DNA from: Enorma phocaeensis
GTDB lineage: Bacteria; Actinomycetota; Coriobacteriia; Coriobacteriales; Coriobacteriaceae
Direction of reading: 5' to 3'
Assembly: GCF_900186505.1 (NCBI RefSeq)
Contig: NZ_LT891967.1
Span: 14,998-78,997, forward strand
DNA length: 64,000 bases
Shown piece after piece: positions 58,825 to 64,000 of the stretch. The notes below the pieces were generated by a model. It ran no database searches and had not been told where the DNA came from. It was given only the letters and a program-made list of their open reading frames with translations. Made by a program: the position numbers and the translations under genes. Position 1 is the stretch's first letter; the number at the start of each line of letters is the position of its first letter.

Positions 58825-58866
58825 ATAGACCTGCGCATAACCACACTTCAAACGTACAAGGCGCTT

Positions 58867-59721
58867 ATGGGAACGTATCAGAACAACCGCACTGCTCGCG
58901 GTCGCACGCGCGACCGGGCCGCCTCTGCCGCCACCACCGGCGACCTTTCTGCTGCCGCCACGCGCCTGCGTGCGACATCCTCATCTCGCGCGGGCGGCGC
59001 GGGTGCATCTTCATCTAGGAGGTCCGCCGCGCGTAGGGGAGCGTCTTCGCGGACGTCTCCAAGGCGCTCGACGTTCATGAGGTACGCGGCTGATAACCGT
59101 GTGGTTCAGTTCATCTATTCGCTCACCACCGGCTCCGCAAAGCCGTTTTTCTACGCTGCTGTGGTAGTGGCGGTGCTCGTAAGCATCTATTTTCCGGTGC
59201 GCGACCTCTATTCCGCATATCGCACGGGAATCGTGTTGGAGCAGCAGCTCCAGATCAGGAGCGCGTATAACGAGGACCTCGAGTCGCGCGTCGACAGCTT
59301 GCTTTCGACCGAAGGCATCGAGCGCGCTGCCCGTGAGGATCTGGGCTTGGTCATGCCGGGGGAGCGCGTCATCGATGTCGTAGGCCTCGATGAGGGCTCT
59401 TCGAGTGAAGGGGATGCCTCGTCCACCTCCGGCGATTCAGCTGCGGGCGACGACTCCGCTTCCGGAACCGCTTCGGGTTCCGCTTCAGACGATTCCGAAG
59501 GGCAAGCGGGCGAAGGCGCCGCCGATAGCGCTTCTTCCGAAGACGACGCTTCTGCGGATGGCGGTGAATCTGCCGGGCAGGATGGACCGATGACCTCTAC
59601 CGATGTCGAGCAGGCCGAGCAGGCGGCGCTCGCCGATGCCCCCTGGTACATCAAAATGCTCGATGCGCTCTTCTTCTATCAGGGAGCTGATGGCCAAGCG
59701 GTGGCGTCTTCCGGCGAATAG
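58867..59721 (+). CDS. Septum formation initiator family protein (DivIC/FtsB-like)
   Basis: This 284-aa division protein has a basic, Ser/Arg/Ala-rich cytoplasmic N terminus (about 95 residues), one membrane helix (AKPFFYAAVVVAVLVSIYF) and a short coiled-coil-like segment (TGIVLEQQLQIRSAYNEDLE). The DivIC signature IERAAREDLGLVMPGERVID follows. The remaining about 100 residues are a very acidic Ser/Asp/Gly/Ala tail, probably disordered. Usual family members are 100-230 aa. Position before ppx matches the actinobacterial eno-ftsB-ppx order. AAGGCG precedes ATG 58867. Confidence 0.85.
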   Translation: MGTYQNNRTARGRTRDRAASAATTGDLSAAATRLRATSSSRAGGAGASSSRRSAARRGASSRTSPRRSTFMRYAADNRVVQFIYSLTTGSAKPFFYAAVVVAVLVSIYFPVRDLYSAYRTGIVLEQQLQIRSAYNEDLESRVDSLLSTEGIERAAREDLGLVMPGERVIDVVGLDEGSSSEGDASSTSGDSAAGDDSASGTASGSASDDSEGQAGEGAADSASSEDDASADGGESAGQDGPMTSTDVEQAEQAALADAPWYIKMLDALFFYQGADGQAVASSGE

Positions 59722-59738
59722 TAAGAAAGGACGCCAGA

Positions 59739-60743
59739 ATGACTGATTATCAGGGCATGGTGACCCGCGGCATGCCGATCGCGGCCATCGATCTGGGAAC
59801 GGTGTCATCACGCCTCCTGCTTGCAGAGATTCGCGGAAAGTGCGTCGTTGGGGTGCGAAAAAGGACAATAATCACCGATCTTGGCGAACGCGTCGATGCG
59901 ACGGGGCTCATCAGCGAGGCTGCCATCGAGCGCGTCGTCGATGCCTGCCGGGGATTTGTAGACGAGATTCGTGATTTTGGCGCTGTCGCCGTGTGCACCA
60001 CGCTTACCAGTGCGGCGCGTGATGCGGCAAATGGTGAGGCTCTGCTTGCCCCCTTGCGAGAGCTAGGCCTCGCGCCGCAAGTCATACCCGGTGAGGTGGA
60101 GGCGCGCTTGACGTTCTTGGGCGTGGCGCACGATTTTCCCGGCGAGCTCATCGCGGTTGCCGATTCGGGGGGAGGTTCAACCGAGGTCGCAGTCGGTCGT
60201 TACGACGAGGACGCAAGACGGCTCGAGCTCGAGCGGGCACGGTCTCTCGATATCGGGTGCCGGCGCCTGACCGAGCGGTTCTTGCCGGGCGATCCTCCCG
60301 CTGAGGACGATATCGATCGTGCCGCCGCTTGGGCTTTCGAGGAGTTCTCCCCGGTGTGGGGCTCGCTTTCCGCCAGCGGAGCAAAGCTGATCGCGGTGGG
60401 TGGCACGGTGACCACGCTGATTGCGATGACGTACGAGCTCGAGCCGTACGATTCTTCCTTCGTTCATCTCCACGAGCTAACAGCGGACGAGGTGGACCTC
60501 TGCATCGAGCGCATGCGCGGCCTCAGCGTGGAGGGAATCCGCCAGCTCAAAGGCGTTCAGCCAAAGCGCGCTCATGTGATTCTCGCCGGTGCCATCGTGA
60601 TACGCGAGCTGATGCGCGCCGCGGGCTATGAGCGTCTGACCGTCAGCGAGAACAGCATCCTTGCAGGTCTTGCTTCGACTATTGCCGAGGTTCTCGCAGG
60701 CGCCCCGACCACCGTCTCCTGGGTTCCCGAGCTTTCGCGTTGA
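59739..60743 (+). CDS. Ppx/GppA exopolyphosphatase/guanosine pentaphosphatase family protein
   Basis: This 334-aa actin-fold phosphatase has IAAIDLGTVSSRLLLAEI (phosphate 1), TTLTSAARDAANGEALL, VIPGEVEARLTFLGVA, VADSGGGSTEVAVG (phosphate 2) and KLIAVGGTVTTLIAM. It is the short actinobacterial form that lacks the C-terminal HD-like domain of E. coli Ppx and may act on polyphosphate or pppGpp. The usual Asn/Ser of the first motif (DxGSNS) is Val/Ser here. AGAAAGGACG precedes ATG 59739. Confidence 0.88.
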   Translation: MTDYQGMVTRGMPIAAIDLGTVSSRLLLAEIRGKCVVGVRKRTIITDLGERVDATGLISEAAIERVVDACRGFVDEIRDFGAVAVCTTLTSAARDAANGEALLAPLRELGLAPQVIPGEVEARLTFLGVAHDFPGELIAVADSGGGSTEVAVGRYDEDARRLELERARSLDIGCRRLTERFLPGDPPAEDDIDRAAAWAFEEFSPVWGSLSASGAKLIAVGGTVTTLIAMTYELEPYDSSFVHLHELTADEVDLCIERMRGLSVEGIRQLKGVQPKRAHVILAGAIVIRELMRAAGYERLTVSENSILAGLASTIAEVLAGAPTTVSWVPELSR

Positions 60744-60767
60744 GCATCCATGCAAGTCTGATAGACT
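60740..60767 (+). promoter_or_regulatory. Candidate promoter for tRNA-Leu(UAA)
   Basis: TTGAGC (60740-60745), 16-nt spacer, TAGACT (60762-60767); a start near 60774 would lie a few bases before the tRNA. Confidence 0.4.
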
Positions 60768-60780
60768 GTCCAAGATACTT

Positions 60781-60865
60781 GGGGGCGTGGCGGAATTGGC
60801 ATACGCAGGAGACTTAAAATCTCTCGCCTTCGGGATTGTGGGTTCGAGTCCCACCGCCCCTACCA
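60781..60865 (+). tRNA. tRNA-Leu (anticodon UAA)
   Basis: GGGGGCG pairs with CGCCCCT in the acceptor stem (one G-U). D-arm TGGCGGAATTGGCA, anticodon loop CTTAAAA with anticodon TAA, a long variable arm, and T-arm GTGGGTTCGAGTCCCAC are all present. CCA is encoded (60863-60865). The 85-nt length and the variable arm fit class II tRNA-Leu. Confidence 0.95.
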
Positions 60866-60955
60866 AGCTTTTTTGACGCGCTACTTTTTCTTTCACATTC
60901 GTGCAAAGGGGAAGTAAACTAAAACGCGTTCACACCCCGAAAGGAGACGTAATCC

Positions 60956-61240
60956 ATGAAGAAGATCGTTCTTGCGTGCGGCTCGGGCATCGCTACCTCG
61001 ACTGCCGTTGCCCAGAAGGTTTCCTCCTTGCTGAACGACAACGGGTACGATGGCAAATATGAGATCGTTCAGTGCGCAATCTCCGAGGCGAAGGAGACTT
61101 GTGCTGACGCCGACCTTCTCGTGGCGACGACGGTTGCCCCCGATGGTCTTGAGTGCCCCTATGTGAGCGGCGTGCCGTTCCTCACGGGCGTGGGTCGTCC
61201 CGCTGCCGAACAGGAGATCCTTTCTATCATGGCGCGGTAA
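60956..61240 (+). CDS. PTS system, galactitol-type IIB component
   Basis: This 94-aa phosphocarrier has KKIVLACGSGIATSTAVAQK with the phospho-cysteine C8 in the CGSGIATS loop characteristic of GatB-like IIB. The rest (YEIVQCAISEAKETCADADL, VPFLTGVGRPAAEQEI) also fits. No galactitol IIA or IIC is nearby, so it is an orphan wedged between two tRNA-Leu genes. GAAAGGAGA precedes ATG 60956. Confidence 0.9.
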   Translation: MKKIVLACGSGIATSTAVAQKVSSLLNDNGYDGKYEIVQCAISEAKETCADADLLVATTVAPDGLECPYVSGVPFLTGVGRPAAEQEILSIMAR

Positions 61241-61343
61241 ACCTGCGCTTTCACGCGCATGGGGAATTCGTCCAAGAAAAAGACTTGCGCGGAATCTGTC
61301 GCTAGGGTAAGATAACTGCGCTCTCGACAGAAGTTGAGGCTAC

Positions 61344-61430
61344 GCGGGCGTGGCGGAATTGGCAGACGCGTATGGTTCAGGTCCATATGGGGGCAACCCC
61401 GTGAAGGTTCAAGTCCTTTCGCCCGCACCA
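61344..61430 (+). tRNA. tRNA-Leu (anticodon CAG)
   Basis: Acceptor GCGGGCG/CGCCCGC is perfect. The anticodon stem TATGG/CCATA encloses TTCAGGT with anticodon CAG. The long variable arm (GGGGGCAACCCC) and T-loop GGTTCAAGTCC follow, and CCA is encoded (61428-61430). 87 nt. Confidence 0.95.
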
Positions 61431-61439
61431 CAGCATGAT

Positions 61440-61465
61440 AAGGCCCCCTTCAGGGGCCTTTTTCG
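61440..61465 (+). terminator. Rho-independent terminator after tRNA-Leu(CAG)
   Basis: AAGGCCCC (61440-61447) pairs perfectly with GGGGCCTT (61453-61460) around a 5-nt loop; TTTTC follows. Confidence 0.9.
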
Positions 61466-61489
61466 TATCACTCGACCGGGGGTCAGCGT

Positions 61490-61693
61490 ATGAATTGGTT
61501 CTATCTGCTCATCGTCTTGCTTATCGCTGCAGCGATCATCTCGCTCGTCTTGTCTTTTCTTGGCGTGGTAATCGTAGGGGCGCTCCGCTTGATTCCATTC
61601 GTGCTCATCGCTCTCGTGGTGCTCGTCGCGATGGGTAAGCTCAAGATCAGCGTGCGTCGTGAAGACGGCGATGATCGTCGTTGGCTTCCTTAA
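61490..61693 (+). CDS. Small hypothetical membrane protein, 67 aa
   Basis: Two closely spaced hydrophobic helices (about residues 4-23 and 27-48) are followed by a short charged tail (KLKISVRREDGDDRRWL). No family was recognised. A GGGGG stretch lies before ATG 61490. It occupies the space between tRNA-Leu(CAG) and tRNA-Leu(CAA). The hydrophobic pattern and charged tail favour a real gene, but short length keeps confidence moderate. Confidence 0.55.
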   Translation: MNWFYLLIVLLIAAAIISLVLSFLGVVIVGALRLIPFVLIALVVLVAMGKLKISVRREDGDDRRWLP

Positions 61694-61728
61694 GCCCTTG
61701 TGATACGATATCCCGGCATGTCTTCTGT

Positions 61729-61815
61729 GCCCGAGTGGCGGAATTGGCAGACGCAGCAGACTCAAAATCTGCCGCTGGCAACAGCGTGCGAGTTCGACCC
61801 TCGCCTCGGGCACCA
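61729..61815 (+). tRNA. tRNA-Leu (anticodon CAA)
   Basis: Acceptor GCCCGAG/CTCGGGC is perfect. The anticodon stem GCAGA/TCTGC encloses CTCAAAA with anticodon CAA. Variable arm (CGCTGGCAACAGCG) and T-arm GCGAGTTCGACCCTCGC follow, and CCA is encoded (61813-61815). 87 nt. Confidence 0.95.
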
Positions 61816-61870
61816 CTCCGTTCCATGATGATGTCGTGGAACTGCGGGAGTTGTGATAACATGCACACCG

Positions 61871-62020
61871 CATCGCGCAAGCGATGACCAAGTGGGGCGC
61901 AGGCCCCCACCTTTCGGCGCTTCGGCAGCTGTCTGGTCAATACAACTGAACGTGAGGGATAGGAGTATTCCGCCCGATTTTAGGTTGTGAAGCCCGGCTG
62001 CTGTTGAGCACCGGGCTTTT
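61871..62020 (+). promoter_or_regulatory. Structured infC leader with terminator-like attenuator
   Basis: Three hairpins precede infC: CATCGC-GCAA-GCGATG (61871-61886), GTGGGG/CCCCAC (61892-61910) and AAGCCCGG/CCGGGCTT (61990-61997 with 62011-62018) followed by TT and CG. The last is shaped like an intrinsic terminator 22 nt before the infC start. IF3 operons are commonly autoregulated through their leaders (L20 or IF3), and this layout is consistent with attenuation. A GATAAC -10-like element is at 61855-61860. Confidence 0.55.
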
Positions 62021-62042
62021 CGTTACGAAGGAGGTACCGAAA

Positions 62043-62603
62043 ATAGCTAAGCATGATGACACGCGCATCAACGATGAGATCACCGCGACCACGTGCCGCC
62101 TGATCGGTGTCGATGGCTCCCAGCTGGGGCTCTTCGGCATCCGCGATGCGCAGCGTGTCGCCGACGAGCAGGGTCTCGACCTGGTTGAGATCGCGCCCAA
62201 CGCCAATCCGCCGGTTTGCAAGGTGATGGACTACGGCAAGTTCAAGTACCAGCAAGCCATGAAGGCCAAGCAGGCTCGTAAGAATCAGTCTAAGGTCGAG
62301 GTCAAGGAGATGAAGTTCCGACCGAAGATCGACGTGGGCGATTACGAGACCAAGAAGGGGCATGTCCTGCGCTTCCTCAAGAAGGGTGCGCGCGTGAAGA
62401 TCACGATCATGTTCCGCGGCCGCGAGATGGCTCATCCGGAGCAGGGCCTGAATGTTCTCGAGCGTCTTGCCGAGGACCTGAAGCCCTATGCGACGGTTGA
62501 GTCGCAGCCTAAGCTCGAGGGCCGCAACATGCTCATGCTGCTCGCCCCGATCAAGGGGGCCTTCGACGAAAAGCCTGAAAAGGCCGAAAGCAAGAACGAC
62601 TAA
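62043..62603 (+). CDS. infC: Translation initiation factor IF-3
   Basis: IF-3 checks start codons on the 30S subunit. The 186-aa protein has DTRINDEITATTCRLIGVDG, LDLVEIAPNANPPVCKVMDY, GKFKYQQAMKAK, KEMKFRPKIDVGDYETK, KITIMFRGREMAHPEQG and LEGRNMLMLLAP. The only SD (AAGGAGG, 62028-62034) points to ATA at 62043, 8 nt away; there is no in-frame ATG, GTG or TTG between SD and the conserved start. The rare AUA start fits the IF-3 rule of unusual initiation codons used for autoregulation. rpmI follows after 34 nt. Confidence 0.92.
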   Translation: MAKHDDTRINDEITATTCRLIGVDGSQLGLFGIRDAQRVADEQGLDLVEIAPNANPPVCKVMDYGKFKYQQAMKAKQARKNQSKVEVKEMKFRPKIDVGDYETKKGHVLRFLKKGARVKITIMFRGREMAHPEQGLNVLERLAEDLKPYATVESQPKLEGRNMLMLLAPIKGAFDEKPEKAESKND

Positions 62604-62637
62604 CGACAACGTCGTATAAGCGATTAAGGAGAAGAAC

Positions 62638-62829
62638 ATGCCCAAGATGAAGTCGCACAGCGGAACCAAGAAGCGCTTCCGTCTCACCGGGACCGGCAAG
62701 CTGGTTCGCGGCAAGGCCTACAAGAGCCATATCCTTACCAAGAAGACCACCAAGCGCAAGCGCGGCTTCCGTCAGGAGACCACGGTTTCCTCTGCCGACC
62801 GCAAGACGGTCGTGTCGCGTCTCGCTTAA
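62638..62829 (+). CDS. rpmI: Ribosomal protein bL35
   Basis: This 63-aa basic protein starts PKMKSHSGTKKRFRLTGTGK and continues with HILTKKTTKRKRG, the standard L35 sequence. It lies between infC and rplT in the universal order. AAGGAGAAG precedes ATG 62638. Confidence 0.97.
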   Translation: MPKMKSHSGTKKRFRLTGTGKLVRGKAYKSHILTKKTTKRKRGFRQETTVSSADRKTVVSRLA

Positions 62830-62878
62830 CCGTCCGTTAGCCGACTTACCGATCCCAAAGACTAGGAGTTGATTAGAT

Positions 62879-63238
62879 ATGGCACGTGTGAAGCGCGCTC
62901 TCAACGCCCGTAAGCACCATCGCACCATCCTGAAGCGGGCCAAGGGCTACTATGGCGCTGCCTCCCGTACGTACAAGCATGCTAAGGAGCAGGTGCAGCA
63001 CTCCCTCCAGTACCAGTACCGCGATCGCCGTAACAAGAAGCGTGAGATCCGCAGCCTCTGGATTACCCGCATCAACGCTGCCGCCCGCATGAACGACATT
63101 TCCTACTCGCAGTTCATGCACGGTCTCAAGGTTGCCGGCATCGAGCTTGACCGTAAGGTGCTCGCCCAGATGGCCTATGAGGATATCGAGAGCTTCAACG
63201 AGCTTGCCGCCATCGCCAAGAAGGCGCTCGAGGCCTAA
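62879..63238 (+). CDS. rplT: Ribosomal protein bL20
   Basis: This 119-aa protein has ARVKRALNARKHHRTILKRA, KGYYGAASRTYKHAKEQVQH, RDRRNKKREIRSLWITRINA and DRKVLAQMAYEDIESFNELA, the complete L20. In other bacteria L20 also represses its own operon by binding the leader RNA. AGGAG lies before ATG 62879. A classical terminator follows. Confidence 0.97.
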   Translation: MARVKRALNARKHHRTILKRAKGYYGAASRTYKHAKEQVQHSLQYQYRDRRNKKREIRSLWITRINAAARMNDISYSQFMHGLKVAGIELDRKVLAQMAYEDIESFNELAAIAKKALEA

Positions 63239-63287
63239 GGCTTCCTTCAATATAGTTTCGATGAGCCCTTTGGCAGGATCGAGAGTG

Positions 63288-63316
63288 AAAGGCACCGGAA
63301 TCCCGGTGCCTTTTTT
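63288..63316 (+). terminator. Rho-independent terminator of infC-rpmI-rplT
   Basis: GGCACCGG (63291-63298) pairs with CCGGTGCC (63303-63310) around a 4-nt loop, extended by AAA/TTT; six T follow from 63311. Confidence 0.93.
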
Positions 63317-64000
63317 CTTAGAGTTCTATATCGAAGTAGATGGTGCGAGTTGAAGGAATGCAAGCCTTGATAGCAGTTCAGCTTTATAGATAACGTGCCT
63401 GAAAAATAATCTCTATAGTTCTCCAGAGCAACAAACAGGCTCTCAAAGAGCGCGAATACCTAAAACAACACGAATGATCGTGCACCGAGCGATTTCAATG
63501 ACAAAAGTGTTGTTTAGTGCTCTTGGCGGTGGAAAAGCGCTGCAGTTGCCATGAAACCCGCTGACTTGCAAAACAAATGTGCAGATGAAAAAGGTGAAGG
63601 AATTGGTTGTCGGGAGTTAACGCGCGGATAACCACCGCCAAGAGGAACGGATTGGACACATATAGGAAGAATGCAGGTATATGCGTTAGTAATCGGAGTT
63701 GAAAACCGAGAAGAAGACTAGATCGAGAAAGCAATATGTGATGGAAATGTGAAGCAATCAACAGACACTTGCACCGCTCTGAAATTCTGGCAATATATCT
63801 CCTTGCCGCGCGGCACGGGCCGCGCAGGCGGGTACCTTGGGAACCGGATACCGCGAGGCGGGAGAGGGAGAACGCGCGGGAGCGCGCCCTCCTCGCCAGG
63901 GAGAGACGATTGATAACCATTTGTGATTTCGAGCGGAACTCACCTATACGTGAGTGAGAGACCACGGCCCCCCTCGGGGGGCGAGTCGATTCACCTTTCC
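63317..64000. other. Right-hand end without recognised gene
   Basis: About 680 nt show no convincing gene. From 63317 to about 63790 the sequence is AT-rich relative to the window. From about 63800 it turns GC-rich with several hairpins (CGCGCGGGAGCGCG near 63873, ACTCAC/GTGAGT near 63940, CCCCCCTCGGGGGG near 63970). This could be the start of a structured leader or RNA continuing beyond the window. An open frame on the minus strand (63495-63965) has no SD or family resemblance. Confidence 0.45.

Larger units (their letters stand above)
58494..58866. other. Intergenic region between fruA remnant and divIC/ftsB-like gene
   Basis: This 373-nt stretch contains two hairpin terminators (58521-58556 and 58647-58692), the second copy of the eno 19-mer (58546-58564) and a -10-like TATAAG (58819-58824). 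Short ORFs here lack support. Confidence 0.5.

Noticed and set aside
63495..63965. 156-codon ORF on the minus strand at the right end
   Set aside because: No SD, Arg/Ser-rich then Leu/His-rich composition without a domain pattern, in an AT-rich non-coding-looking stretch.
1..64000. CRISPR arrays, insertion sequences, prophage or integrase genes
   Set aside because: No regularly spaced repeat array and no transposase, integrase or phage structural protein was recognised in any frame.

Overview
The window reads as chromosome of a high-GC gut actinobacterium of the class Coriobacteriia, most probably Collinsella-like. This is inferred from gene order and protein style, not from a marker comparison. 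Two actinobacterial gene orders are visible: prfB ... ftsE-ftsX ... smpB at the left, and mazG-eno ... divIC/ftsB-ppx at the right. Both are interrupted by accessory DNA. Coding density is high, operons overlap by ATGA-type junctions, and most starts have clear Shine-Dalgarno (SD) sequences.

Layout. 1-3130: end of prfB, then an AT-rich accessory block with a small membrane protein, a broken radical SAM/SPASM peptide-maturase gene and a DUF2975 + Cro/CI-type regulator pair. 3392-12215: YitT protein, split transketolase, ftsE-ftsX, RNase R, a TPR-like protein and smpB. 12348-13166: flavin reductase plus a 46-aa rubredoxin. 13237-15315: AT-rich spacer and a GH13 amylase-family enzyme. 15542-23056: a RecJ-RecQ-like fusion, Rel (ppGpp), a metallo-beta-lactamase-fold hydrolase and class II aldolase. 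23281-34637: a complete histidine pathway (hisZ-hisG fusion, hisD-C-B-H-A-F-I-E, hisK), split by a nucleoside hydrolase/ribokinase pair on the other strand. 34795-50143: larB, nagA-nagB, a NitT/TauT-type ABC transporter and, divergently, lacI-pfk-tpi-larA-pgi-PTS IIB followed by larC. 50414-54542: Fe-S aldo/keto reductase, YfcE-type phosphoesterase, MazG, enolase. 54858-58493: an oxidoreductase, a DeoR regulator, fruK and a decayed fruA. 58867-63316: DivIC/FtsB-like protein, Ppx/GppA, three different tRNA-Leu genes with small genes between them, then infC-rpmI-rplT.

The most interesting system is the block around 35.7-50.1 kb. Genes for a LarA-family nickel-pincer enzyme and two of the three cofactor genes (larB, larC) lie with paralogue-like glycolytic enzymes (PFK, TPI and PGI families), a PTS IIB and a LacI regulator. 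Two matching palindromes (ACTTA-N6-TAAGT) sit at the two ends of the divergent promoter region, so the ABC transporter and the enzyme operon are probably co-regulated. The LarA homologue appears to lack one of the canonical catalytic histidines, so its substrate is probably not lactate.

Several genes are visibly broken: the radical SAM maturase (lost cluster cysteine plus an in-frame stop), a sugar-symporter C-terminal remnant, and a fruA remnant with both a 5' truncation and an apparent internal deletion. A 19-nt copy of the eno 3' end brackets the fru block that separates eno from divIC/ftsB, which suggests how that insertion arose. Long-stem hairpins close many operons. No CRISPR array, insertion sequence, integrase or rRNA gene was seen.
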